Source: Hyaloperonospora brassicae
Taxonomy: Eukaryota > Oomycota > Peronosporomycetes > Peronosporales > Peronosporaceae
DNA: 64,000 nucleotides
NCBI GenBank assembly: GCA_947650285.1
Contig: CANTFL010000167.1
Coordinates: 1-64,000 of the forward strand
Reading direction: 5' to 3'
Both the position numbers and the translations under genes were made by a program. This document shows, in pieces, positions 1-11,453 of this stretch (its first letter is position 1; every line of letters starts with the position of its first letter). Under the pieces are notes generated by a model, which worked only from the letters and a program-made list of their open reading frames with translations, did not search any database and was not told the DNA's origin.

Positions 1-2524
1 ATAAAATTTGATTAATCACTTTGCCACGTATTCTTCATCCCGTAATAGCATTCCGTGTAGCATCCACATGGCGATCGGGAAGTGCGCAGGGCATGTTGTC
101 ACTCTTGGTAGGAAATTGATCAATTGTATCGTCGTCGCCCTACCCTTGCTATTATATATGGCTGTAGGCAGCATCCGGGCAACCGGCTAATCCTCGTTTT
201 TGTGTGTAGCTTCAACGATAATTTTTCGCTGAAGGTGGAACACTTTTGACAGCCGTTGCTTAATGTGCATGGCATCTCCGGGTTATCCTGTGGCCTCTCT
301 TCCCCATTCCTGTTCATCGAAGCCTATTGATGACTTGATTGGTGGTACAACAAGCTTTTCGGGAAACTTGACCGTCGATTTGAAAAGGTCCAGTCGAAAT
401 CTGGCTGGTATAATAAAGTCAGTTCCAAGAATGAGATCCACTCTTGCATGATGCGGCATGGTTCACACTTTACATTGTTCGATTATCTCCACCCAGAGTT
501 ATATTGACGGTAACTCGCGCAATTTGTAACCACATTAAACCAGCCGTATCCTTGTGCAATCATAAGCTTATTTTTACTCCTTCGTCCCTCTAGTTAAAGC
601 TTTCTCGCCTACAGTTCACTGAAGCCCTGAGAAATATATCCTGTGCCAAGCTATATCATTGTGCATTCTTCATTCACCTCTTTTATTTTTATGCTCTCAT
701 TCTCACATTTTGATTTAATTTTTCTCGTTGACCATCATCCTAGTCGCTCTCCTTGTTACAACGTCAGCTGTCTCGCTGACTCCATCTATAATATGGGTAA
801 GGTGATGCGCTACATTACAAGTATCGCCCTCCCATCGTCTGATCTTTCGTCTGCTGTATACGGCAGCTGTCGTTCCTTTATTCCATCCTATATTCCATAC
901 ACTTCATCGTCGGCCGATCTCGTTTCCTACTCCTATTGTGGGACCGGTAAATAGTGTCACCGATCTGTAGGATGTTACACCATCGTCACAGAGTCATATC
1001 GCACCACCTGGTCCCATATGTACCTTTGGCAACCATTTCCATCTGCGACTCGTCCCAGATTGGTCATTAGTAATCATGCCTTTCTACTTCTCGTCCACAA
1101 TCGTTCCATGTTCATCATTCTAGCGACAGTTGGATTGGATCGTTGATCTCTGTGGGGATCACCTTCCGAATCCCATTGGATCGCTAGACCACCTGGTGTC
1201 GTTTCTGCCAGTAAGTGATGTCCCAACTGGGTGGACACCGATCCACATCCCAAAATTGATTAGCGACTTTACCACATATCCATTCAGGTGAAGGAGAAAG
1301 TCGCACGCGCTCTCTCACTGATGAAGTTTTGCCGGGTAAAATCTACACCTCGCCGACAGATCGTACTGACTTGGATGCCTCACTTATCCTCAATGAGAAT
1401 GATTTGCACCAGTTGTTCTGAGGTTTGCACGTTCCTTTCATCTTGTAGGTGAAGTTTTTAATTAACTTCAGGGCTTACTCGGACCGTTACATTATTTTTT
1501 TTCGAATTGGCGATGCATGCGTTCGTAATCCAAGTGCCAGTCCCTGATCACTCACCAATACATCAAATCTCAGTCGAAGGTTGCAATTGCTCGTCAATTA
1601 CTTCCTCGCTATTAATTGGTCCAATCTTCCTCGTCTACTATATAAAACGCTCTTATGCCTTCCTCAATCATTTGTAAAGACTTCTTTCTTGTCGAAAGGG
1701 TTGACTTTGGCAATTCTGTGTGGACGTCCTCAAAATACGGCAAATTTATAACTCGAGATGATGCTACCGGTGATCTTTCGTCCTGCGCATCCTTGCGAAA
1801 TGTGCTTAACGCTCAATTTTCGCTAGAATCTACCGTCGGTTCATAAAGTGACGGTATTGCCGCCTTTTTTTAAAAGGGTTTTACCCGTCATGAGTAGACC
1901 ATTTTTGTGTATTGAACAATTTGCCATAACAACACGACTTACTGGTCTCTCAGCTACTAAAAAATATTTTATCTCTACCTCTGCAGACCTTAAACAAAAT
2001 TTGCCCCTACAATCTTGGAATCTGGCAATATCTGCACTTGTATCCTGTGCTTCCACGAGCAATATAGTGTAGGTGGAAGCGCCGCTATGCTCAGTTCGTT
2101 ATCGTTAGTGCACAGTACCGTATTAGGGTCTACCCATTTAGTCTTATTCGAAATTTAATGTCGATCGTTCCAATTAACTTTCTCCTCTTCATTATATAGC
2201 TACTCGATGAAAGGACTCGATTATCTCAAGGCGTCGTGAGCTTCGTCGAGGGTCGGAAAATTGCTTAAGTGAGGTCTGCTATGGCATCGATAGAACCTCT
2301 TCCGGAACTTTCTCGTACGCAGCCTTCACCATGTCCTTTACCGCATGCACGCGACATTCCCTCATTGTCTGCGCATGACTGACCAGCCCTGCATGCAATG
2401 CACGTCCTTCTTTATATTTACCAAATTCTTTTATAGCGTTGAATATGACTCCCTTATCTTGATCTTCCACTCCATGGCTATTCCTTACGAGCTCGCCAAT
2501 ACCGGGTTCCCGCTCAATTACAGC
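1..2524 (-). repeat. Heavily decayed Gypsy-type remnant
   Basis: No intact gene is visible. The stretch lies on the 3' side of the minus-strand gag fragment at 2525-2737, so it is probably the decayed body of the same element. The only longer minus-strand reading segments are at 2470-2279 and 2062-1841. Neither shows a clear protease or reverse transcriptase motif. The assignment is inference from position. Confidence 0.4.
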
Positions 2525-2737
2525 TTAATTTTGGTGTGGTTCTCTCTCGCTCGGCTCTACTTGGCGGGCGAGGACCTTCCAGCAGTCGCTAATATTCTGT
2601 CCCTCGCTTGTTTCTAAATGGATGACCATATTACTAGAAATTGGTTGCTCGGTACCTGCTAAATAATCACACATCCTAAATTCCTGGGTCACGGCACCAG
2701 GCATGGTATGACAATTAGTCAGATATGTGTCATACAT
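2525..2737 (-). pseudogene. Gypsy-type gag N-terminal fragment
   Basis: This 70-residue segment contains YLAGTEQP followed by MVIHLETSEG and a DCWKVLARQVEPSE stretch. The same segment occurs at 47340-47460 on the plus strand and at 57350-57480 on the minus strand, next to the same LTR family. It is therefore the conserved start of the gag of that element. In this copy the MVIHLETSE segment has no internal stop, whereas both other copies carry a TAG four codons after the equivalent ATG. It was not recognised as any cellular protein. Confidence 0.5.
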
Positions 2738-2792
2738 CCTTTACGCACCCACACATCAATTGCCGTGTAAATTCGGCAAAACAAGATGATAC

Positions 2793-3436
2793 GCTACGAT
2801 TAATTTCTCCGCATTTCGGCACTTCTGGCTCAGTTGTAGCTTTCGCCTATCTAATCCTTGCAACCGAATTTTTTATATCCTGCCTGAAGCTAGAAGCTTT
2901 TAATTATCTCAAATATTGTGACTTCACACTAAATGGCATTAGCCAACGCTTAACGTGCTTTTACAGGTCACCGACCCACTAGAAAATTTACAGTTCTCTT
3001 GGTTAAGGACGACCGGCTTTTAACTTTAACAAATCTTTTGAGAACAATGCCTTCATCTGAGGCTGTCCGGCTCGTCATCTACGAGACTCACAATGGTCCC
3101 TTTACTAGGTTTACCGGCTCTTCGATGACTAGACTCCTTCTTTCGCTAGTAGCGAGCGCTGCGCAACCCGGGCCTCCCTTAACTCTTGGAGCTACTAGTC
3201 GATACCTCTACAAGCTATACCTATCGAGTTTTGACGGCGGGCATAATCTAGCCCGCGCAGGGACCCACATTAATTGTACGCGTGTCTTGAAATTAAAAAT
3301 TTCTGCACTTAATGGATTTATCTCTTTTGCTATCTCGCAGAGCCAGTTTGAGTGGCTATCTGTACTTAGGAGTACCTACTACAAATTCCTTATGAATCTA
3401 ACGTTCGATTTTCTAGACTTCAGCGATATAACGTAG
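2793..3436 (-). repeat. LTR of Gypsy family 2, copy A
   Basis: This segment is homologous to 40745-41284, 46508-47193 and 57592-58100. The best shared block runs from the 'GTCCGGCTCGTCAT' region near 3066 to the 'GGGACCCAC' region near 3268. Orientation follows the gag fragment immediately to the left. Copy ends are fuzzy because divergence is high. Confidence 0.5.
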
Positions 3437-3600
3437 GTGCGTCAAACTTCTGTTCGCCAACCCCCACTTTGTTGACATCCAGCTCGCTGACCTACACTTC
3501 TTTGATACCCCGTTCGTCGACCCCCCGTTTTTTAACGTTTAGTTTGCTGACCTTCCGTTTATTAAACGATACTAGTAAAGGTAGTTTTAACTTATCGACA
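3437..3600. repeat. Imperfect short tandem repeats
   Basis: Variants of a unit like GTTCGTCGACC or GTTTGCTGACC followed by CCGTTT recur about five or six times at roughly 20-30 bp spacing. No ORF or motif is attached to it. Confidence 0.4.
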
Positions 3601-4312
3601 CCACAACTTCATATTGTAGTTCACCAAAATTAATGCGATATATAACACGCCCCTATGCAATGTCAAGTCTTCGTCAATGAATCGGATATAGCTTGCAAAT
3701 CTTCCAAGCACGCGTTCCCGCTACTGGATTTGCAACTCAGTCTTATAACTTTGGACGTTGTTCCCGGTGACCACTACGCTTTTTCCATATACAGTGCTGG
3801 CGGCTGCACGCTGTCATCACAATCTATATATAGGGGCGCTAATATTATAACATTTTGAAAAAATTAAAATTAGTGATTAATAAAATGACAAGTTATACAT
3901 TGTTTATTTTGTTCTTGTTACTCAACTGCTCGTGAATTCTTTCCATATCCATCTTTCATATATAGTACATATATGCAACATGTAGAAAGTCCGATCCTCA
4001 AAGTGATATACGCTTTCCCTGCAAAAATGATCGCTTCTCACAGCACTTTTGAGGAAGTCTTTTGTTTGTGAGCTCTTTTTTGCACAAGCAAGCACAAAAA
4101 GAGACTGATAGTGCCGATTAGACCCATGAGATCAGCTCTGAGAGCTGAATATGATGGCCTTTGATGCTGACGCAGTCGTTGGTATAGAGCTGCAAGTGAG
4201 CAACGACTCATTAAAGACACGCGAGTTTTGCTCGACCTACACGCACTGACAGAGGCACATTTCGCTTCGTCCGTGTCATACTACGAACGATGTAAAATGC
4301 ATACAAGAGCGC
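3601..4312. other. Unassigned AT-rich spacer
   Basis: I see no convincing gene. A short inverted match (ATAGGGGCG type) lies near 3645 and 3830 around a TATATA-rich stretch and might be a decayed small transposon, but it is too weak to call. Confidence 0.3.
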
Positions 4313-4777
4313 TGTAGTGGGGCACGCTCTTACCATATTACTGATAAGACTTTGTGTTGATAGAACACAAGGCTGCATTCTCCCGACGTCACGTAAACGT
4401 AGCCTGAGGAAGCGCGAGAAAATAAACAGAGCTAGGGGAGATTTTTAAGGGGCCATGGAGAACTGTATTCAATGTATTTAATTTTATTTTAATAAGCCAT
4501 CTTTGTCTACATCTAACTATATAAACCTACAATCTCGTATGTGCGTTTCTTTCTCACCACCCATTGCGCGCGCCCAGCAGCGATTGGTAGTAAACTTGGA
4601 TTATGTACCGTGTTTCATCTTTCAAGAAGTGGAGCACTCAAGAATATTACCCTCGAGGGTAAATTCTGCCAAGATCACCTCTTCTCGAGTAACATTGATT
4701 GATTAGTATCTATGTAAATACTATGCAAAAATCAATACATTCGTATCAATTTTATGTAACGGTCTCACCCTGTTACA
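4313..4777 (+). mobile_element. Solo LTR with 5-bp target duplication
   Basis: The 465-bp unit begins TGTAGTGGGGCA and ends CTGTTACA. It is flanked by the perfect direct repeat AGCGC (4308-4312 and 4778-4782). No internal coding region remains, so it is a solo LTR left by LTR-LTR recombination. A diverged copy in the opposite orientation lies at 39086-39548. It shares the CACCACYCATTGCGCGCG and GCGATTGGT core with the chromovirus LTRs in this window, so the families are related. Confidence 0.85.
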
Positions 4778-5043
4778 AGCGCAGTCACTGCCAGAAGAGG
4801 GGATGCAGCTTGGGAAGCCTATCATTGGGAAGTGCTCGCGTCAAGACGCACAAGGGTAACTGCGCGCAGAAGATGGAACGTCCATGCCCATCCGCACCAG
4901 TCATGACGTTGTTGAGATATTGGCAGCAGATCATCATCACCATCGAGTAACAATTTCTGTGGAAACATGCTACTTCAACGGAGAGCAGTCGTCACAAAGT
5001 TAACCCAGTCATTTTGTACGCACCGCGAGCGGCACGTGGTGTC

Positions 5044-5458
5044 TGTAACGGGGCACACCCTTGCCTGAACTTAACGCAAGGGTATCGTGCATCGACAAGC
5101 GTACACGAGGCAACCGAGGAAGCGGTAGGTAAGACAGAGGCAACACTGTCTTACGGAAAAGTAGAACAGTTATATTAATATAATTAAGTCTTTTAACCAC
5201 TGTCTCTCTGTTTGACTTAAATTAATTATACTAATCTAACTGAATGTATGACGACGTCTGCTCACCACTCATTGCGCGCGTCTTGCGGCGATTGGTGGGT
5301 TGATATCGTCAAGATATCAACCAATGAGCAGACTCTTTGGTCGACCCATCAATATCACCACTATTGGTGATATTGTTAAAATAATATTCAACGTAATATT
5401 CTTTATTGTCATTATCTCTTCAAATGACAATTTCCATGTAACGGGCTGCCCCGTTACA
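5044..5458 (-). repeat. Chromovirus 3' LTR
   Basis: TG...CA bounded, 415 bp, identical to the LTR at 12658-13072 except for four substitutions. It holds nested perfect stems, e.g. 5298-5307 with 5313-5322 (10 bp), 5351-5359 with 5366-5374 (9 bp) and 5405-5413 with 5423-5431 (9 bp). Confidence 0.95.
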
Positions 5459-5472
5459 TCACCCCCCCTAAA
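5459..5472 (-). other. Polypurine tract of chromovirus
   Basis: On the minus strand a G-rich run (TTTAGGGGGGGTGA type) directly precedes the 3' LTR. The second copy has the equivalent run at 61740-61752. The position fits the plus-strand primer of LTR elements. Confidence 0.7.
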
Positions 5473-5594
5473 TGATAGTCACCGTGTGACTATCAAAAAT
5501 ATGACGGCTACCCGTTAAGCACCATTGGGACAGGGAGAACTTGTTGGGTCCGTTCCATTCACTTTCCACCCGACCTTGCATAGTTAACAGGTCT

Positions 5595-7190
5595 ATGCGG
5601 GGTGACTCAAGACACGCACAGCCCGCTGCTGTGCCAGCCTCTGCGACAGACGATTCGTCGTCTGCTGCTCGTTCTCCGCCTGCAGCAACAGGTGCTGCAG
5701 GTGCACGCGGTATCACGCCGCGTGCGCATGATGACCCTGACATAGAGGTCATCTATTCTGGCGGGTCAGACGTGTCTGACTCGGAAAAGCCTTTGGAGGC
5801 ATCGCGTTCACCTGCGATGCCTCATTCATCCACTACACTGCCGGACGTACGGACTCGTTACATGCGTCACAGTCTGTTCGGCAGTGATGATGAGTCTGAT
5901 GATGAGTATGATTGCTCATCACCGCGATCAACTCGTGCTCCTTCGCACGAGCGACTTGACGATGGTGCAAGCCATCGTCATACTGACAACCGTGGTACCG
6001 ACAAGGGTACCACTGTGAAGCGTGATGAGCTGAAGCCGTGGCGTTTGCCTGAACGGCTCATCAATGGCTTGTCTCACGAGACAAGCCGACACCATCGAAT
6101 AACCTAATTCGATGCGACTGAGCTTCACGGCTTGGATCCCAGCGCGAGTAACTTTTGCGCTGAAGAAGATTTTTATCTCGATGTCTTCCTTAGACATCGA
6201 TGGTACAACGGCAACCAAAAGCGTAACAAGGCCTCGCTTTTAGCTGCGTGGAACGCGTTCGTTTAAAACGTAAAGAATTTTGGACGAGAAGGGTGGCTCA
6301 AGAAACTCGAGGCGACACGCCTCAGGTTCGAAAGGCGAACACCAACCGGTGCAAGGTACCGGTTGCACTGTTTGTCGAGTGAGTCAGACATTCCTTGCAT
6401 CATATGGGGAGACCCTTGTGCGAGTAGTGTTGACAACTCGCAGCGTGCATCTAGGAATGTGTATTCCCTAGATTCGCCCTGGGGAAGGGCACACATCTCG
6501 AGTGAGATGCGGGACGCGGTTGCAAATTTGCAATCCGTCTACAAGCGCCAGAAGCGCGTGTTTACCGATGGGCCCCAGGACCAATCGGATAAGTCTCGTC
6601 ATACTGGTGGACGAGACCGGGCACATCCATCATCAGCTGGGAGCGGGGCTCCCAGCTGTTCCAAGAAGATGGATACCCCCGCCACTGGACGAGGTAGCTC
6701 GTCCTTCACCCTAAATCGTCACGGTGGTTCAAAATACGCTCCTCTAGAAAGCGTTGACCACCGTGCGAGTCCACCAAAGGATGTGGTGGAGGAGGAAAGA
6801 CCTCCACCAGACCCCCAGGCCCACCATCTCGACCCTTACGAGATGGATCGCGCAATCGACGAATTGCGCGATGATTTGACGCACGAGAGGAACAGGCGTT
6901 ACGACCTGTCTGATTCCTTGCAGAATCACCGCAAGGAACACGAGACGGAGCATGCGAAGCACCGCGCTGAGTATGCGGTCTCGCAGCTGCAGGTCGAGCG
7001 CGACGCCCGCTTCCTCGTTGGCGAGCTGGCGACAGCTCGCGGAGAGATCTCTCGTTTGAGTTCTGAGGTCTCTCATCTACGCGACCAGACGGATCGTCTG
7101 AAGCGCGAACGCAAGAACCTGATGGAGGTTCTTGAGCGTGGGGGCTATCTTCATCGGAAGAAGAAGGCTCGTACTGACAGTTCGGCCTGA
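5595..7190 (+). pseudogene. Antisense ORF of chromovirus, copy 1
   Basis: One plus-strand frame spans about 532 codons, broken only by TAA at 6105-6107 and TAA at 6264-6266. The N-terminal third is Ser/Asp-rich with acidic runs. A middle block after a DELKPWRLPE motif is well conserved with the copy at 61870-63473 and includes a WGDPCAS-type Cys motif and SPWGRAHIS. The C-terminal third is charged and likely coiled coil, ending in a KKKARTDSS-like basic tail. The first two thirds lie outside pol. The last third (from about 6560) overlaps the chromodomain and integrase linker on the other strand. I do not recognise the family. Antisense ORFs are known from some plant Gypsy elements, but whether this one is related is unknown. 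The start is the ATG at 5595, matching the second ATG of copy 2. Confidence 0.7.
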
Positions 7191-7539
7191 GCCTCCCCAC
7201 GTAAAACGTAGGATGCGTGCGCATCCTACGTGGCAATTCGAGTGTGTATGCATTGCCCTTTCGATGCAACACTCGAAATGGCCCAATGTACTTCGGCAGT
7301 AGTTTACTACTGCCGACACTAGTGACTGCATGTCCAGGTAAGTTTACCGTAGACAGTAGTACTAGGTCATTAACTTTAAATGAAAGAACATTTGCTCTTC
7401 CATTCTTGTCTACGTTTCGTTTCTGACGATCCACCGCATTTGCGATGGAGTCTTGAACGAAGTGGACTATCGCCTCTCGAGGAAGCAGGAAGTTCTCTGC
7501 TGACTCTTTGTTTTGTCTTTCAGTGCGCTTCGTGCGCAC
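6706..7539 (-). pseudogene. Integrase C-terminal tail and chromodomain region
   Basis: Early in this segment the GPY/F-like stretch [19 protein letters not shown] is followed by a PTFYVGRLR segment, typical of the integrase tail of chromoviruses. A long disordered Ser/Arg/Pro-rich linker of about 150 residues follows. A TGA at 6708-6706 stops the frame just before the chromodomain, whose core ([11 protein letters not shown]) remains readable downstream to about 6560. In the second copy (62845-64000) the same codon is not a stop and the chromodomain is continuous. The antisense ORF runs on the opposite strand across the linker and chromodomain. Confidence 0.85.
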
Positions 7540-7541
7540 TG

Positions 7542-9563
7542 CTAAGAGATTGTTCTCTTCTTCAGCGAGGTCGTCTTCTTCCTCTCTGGCATAATCTTTG
7601 ACGATGCTGAATATACCAGCATCGTCATCATCATCCGAGTCAGTATTAGCGTCGCCGCTATTATTGAGGAGATTTTCTTCCTCGATGTAGACCTGATCGA
7701 CATCGGTATACTACGTGACGACGTTAGCGTCGACACATGATGAGCAAGAGCTAAAACGGTTTCTGCTCGAGCGAGTCCCTCCCCCTTTATCCAAGAGTCA
7801 CTCTTTAGAAAGGTGGGCATACGTGGATGGCGTAAATCATTCACGTAAAGCGGTGTGTGCTGTGTCGAGACATGCACCGAATTGTTGATGGCGAATTCCA
7901 CCATCGGAAGGAATTCGCTCCAACTCGAAAACGAGTGGACGTGTCCTCGAAGCATCTCTTCGAGGACACGGTTCGCACGTTCCGTCTGACCATTTGTTTC
8001 GGGATGGTCAGAAGTGGACATCGTCAACCGTGTTCCGAGAGAACGGAACACGGATTGCCAAAATTCCGCCATGAACCGAGGGCCACGGTCGGATACGAGT
8101 TCACGGGGTAACCCATGGAGTCTAAAGACCGTGTCGAGAAAGACACGAGCACAACCTTGAGCCTTGATCGACTCGGTTACAGCAGCAAGATGGGCCATCT
8201 TGCTGAACCGGTCAAAAAACACAAGAATACCATTATTCTTGTGAGCGTCTTCGGGAAAACCGAAGACGAAGTCCATTGAAACGGACTGCCAGCACTCTGT
8301 CGGAATAGGCAGAGGTTGCAATGGTGCACGGGATGAAGGACTAGGCTTCACCCGTTGAAAAACCTCGCTAGCACGTATGTACTTGCGTACAAACTGATAC
8401 TGGCGTGACCAGTAAAAGTCACGACTTACCATGAGGTAAGTCTTTTCTCTCCCTCGATGACCACCTGTTGGGGCATCGTGACGCTCGTACATGATGCGCA
8501 ACCGCAAATCAGTATGAGCGGGGACGACGACACGAGGCGTGTCGCCGTCAACAACTGTATAATATAATAGTCCGTTGCGTGTCGTATACCGATCCGAGGA
8601 GGATCGGTACAAAGCCGGTAAATCTTTTAATGATTTACTGGATGGATTTAACAGATGATCCATTAATCGCAGAAGATCCTTATCTTCTGCGGATGCCTTT
8701 CGTATGTCGTCAAGTAAGCTTGACGACGGAACACTGGCTCTCAGTGTCGCAACCGTGGGCTTATCCTCACTGTTAGGTTGTGCGTCCGGCTCGAAATCGG
8801 ACCGGCGCAAAAGCGCATCAGCGACGACATTGAGTCGTCCTGGTTTATACTCCACGGAGAAGTTATACTCCGCGAAGAAAGATAGCCACCTCGCCATCCT
8901 TTGCGAGAGATGTGGGCTGTTTACGGCCGTGCGTAATGACGCATGGTCCGTGTAAATGATGAACGGTCTATCTCCCAAGAGATATACGCGAAACTTAGCC
9001 AGTGCGTACTTCATGGCAAGGAGTTCCTTGTCATGCACTGGGTAATTACGCTCAGCTGCTTGCAGCTGACGCGACTGATAACAGATGACGCGCTCCGCGC
9101 CATCTGCATCGAACTGCATTAACGCACAGCCGATTGCGAAATCGCTGGCGTCACAGACCACATGAAATGGTTTATCCTGATCTGCAATCGCCAAGATCGG
9201 CGATTGCATCAAGCTTTGCTTGGTACCCTCAAAGGAACGCTGTAACTCAGCGTTTCTGACCACTTGACATTTTTCTTGAGCAGACAAGAAATATGAACGG
9301 TCATCTCGGCGTAGTTGCGCGAGTACTTGTGCAAGTACGCCGATAGCCCAAGGAACTTCCTTAGTCCCTTGACATCGACTGACACTGGCCAGTCGGTGAT
9401 CGCCTTGATCTTTCGGGATCAGGGCGTACGCTGTGTTTACCCACGATGCACCCAAGAAGTAGTATTTCGCTAGCCGCGAATATACACTGCTTGAGGTTGG
9501 CGTACAACTTATGCTTGCGCATAAGTTGAAAAACCTGACGAACGTGAGTTCTGTGAACTTCAA
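7542..9563 (-). pseudogene. RNase H and integrase of chromovirus pol
   Basis: RNase H is marked by VCDASDFAIGCALMQ near 9160-9110 and ends near RLNVVADALLRR. The integrase core has the expected acidic residues in SMDFVFGFP (near 8265), SDRGPRF (near 8090) and TERANRVLEE (near 7990). In the preceding zinc-binding region the expected second pair of Cys is absent (RASEVFQR in place of a C-x2-C), so the HHCC finger is probably non-functional. The segment above about 9270 is out of the true pol frame because of a frameshift. Another frameshift near 7703-7712 separates it from the integrase tail. Confidence 0.9.
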
Positions 9564-11403
9564 CGTCCGTCTTTCCGTCTATATCCTGGCTATGGACGGA
9601 TACATCGTCGAAGTAACTCGGTGCGAAGTCTCGCACCGGTCTCAACAGATTTGTGACACATCTGTTGAATGTTGCAGGGGCATTGCTCATCCCCTGTGGC
9701 ATCACTAGCCACTCCCACAGCATACCGCTGGGGGTGCTCACTGCTGTGTACGGGATATCCTGTTCACGCATGAGGATCTGATAGAATCCATCCATCAGAT
9801 CCATGGACGAAAAGATGGTACTCTTTGACATACCATCTATGATGACGTCCTTCCTCGGTATCGGCGTCTGAGCCGGTACCGTTGCAGCATTCAACTTGTT
9901 GAATGCGTGCACTATCCGCCATCCTCCTGTGGCCTTTCGCACACAGAAGGTCGGAGAGCTGTGAGGGAATGTTGATTCCCTCACATGGCCCGCTGCTAAG
10001 CGATCGGCAAAGAACTTGTCGATCGCTAGTACTTGTTCACGAGGCAGTGGCCACTGCTTCATGACACAGTACTTCGAGCCCGGTCTTAGCTCGATCTCGT
10101 GTCGAGTGCCTTTGTCCTTAGGCAACTCGCAAGGTACGGATTCAGGGAATACGTCCTTGAATTCGATCAAATCCTTATACAAAGGATTTGCCTGAAGCGG
10201 CTCCCAGGATTGAGACGTGTATCGCTCAATCCGAGTCTTCTCATCGAGGACACTTTCGTCCATCGATGAGCTGCTGAGAACCCGTTCGTTCTCAGCAAAT
10301 ACTGTGGCCGACCGAATATCGGCCACATACTCATCCTCTGTGACGAGTATGCAGATCTGCTTGACTTTGCCACCACGCAGATCACGCAAGAACCGTTTCG
10401 GTTCTAGCGTTGGCAACTGAGTTATCTCCGAAGTCAACTTCGGAGGCACAATCAGATCAAGTGTATAAGCGCCTACACTTGATCCGTCATTGACCAAGAC
10501 GTTCAACGTCTCGATTTCTTCCTGGTAACTTGCTTCCACAGGTTGCTGAGGGCCTGATCCTTCAACAAGCGACTCTTGAGGAATTCCTTCCTCAAGCACG
10601 TGGGGAATTATTCCCTCGACGTCTTCTGACTGTGACTGTGCAACCACAGTCAGGCACCGATCCTCTACGTTCGACTCTCCAGTCGACCTAGGATGTCCAT
10701 GTTGCCCTTTGAAGGCAACAGGTTTATTTTGTCTAAGATGCTGCCCGCTAGGCATGCATCCATGTCCCGGTCCACTCGACTTCTTCGAGTGGTGGACCTT
10801 CGGCGCAGCCTGTACTTGTGTACAGCCGCTGGGAGCTTGCCCCACAGTGTAGTGATCAACTACACTGTGACCTTGTGCAGTCGTGCTAACGACCGTACCG
10901 CAAGTGAGGCCATCGCACTCACTCGCAGTACATTTACACGCTTGTGGACGCTCCAAGATGTTCATCAGATGGCCATCTGATGAACAAGCGGCAGGCATCT
11001 TCACGGATCGATGCTGCCAGCTCACTCTTGGCTCGTACCTTCTGAGCCAAGGTAATCCCAGGATGACATCAAATTTGTCATCCAGATCCAATACGATGAA
11101 GTCATCATCGTACTGTTCGCCCTCTAACGTGTAGTGGATTCCTACTACACGTTTCTCAACGGTAATCGATGCGCCTGTTGCAAGGCGCACCGTCATCCTC
11201 GTGAGGGGAATGTCGCGCTCAACGAACTTGAGCCTACGACCCTCTAGTGACTGGCGTCGAACAAAGTTGTTCGACGCCCCACAGTCTACTAGGGCACGAA
11301 GTGACAAATCATTTGTCGCTTCCAACTTCAAGGTGATGAGCGAAACGTCATTACCAGGTGCAGAGACACACAATGATTGTGTATCTGGAGCAACTTTCGT
11401 CAA
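9361..11403 (-). pseudogene. Protease and reverse transcriptase of chromovirus pol
   Basis: The aspartic protease active site reads LVDCGASNNF near 11286. The reverse transcriptase fingers and palm follow, with the catalytic box SYFDDVSVHS at about 9603-9614. The frame is lost near 9411-9421 by a one-base change and regained near 9255-9275, so the RT connection/thumb is garbled. Upstream of the first candidate start the frame stays open and overlaps the end of gag in the -1 frame. The ancestral element could therefore have used -1 frameshifting or a now broken single ORF. Confidence 0.9.
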
Positions 11404-11453
11404 GAGATTTGCAAATTCTCTTGAGGTTGCTGGATCAGTAGGGCGCTCCGCCC

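Noticed and set aside
3640..3860. Possible small inverted-repeat transposon
   Set aside because: Only about nine bases match between the ends and no target duplication is visible.
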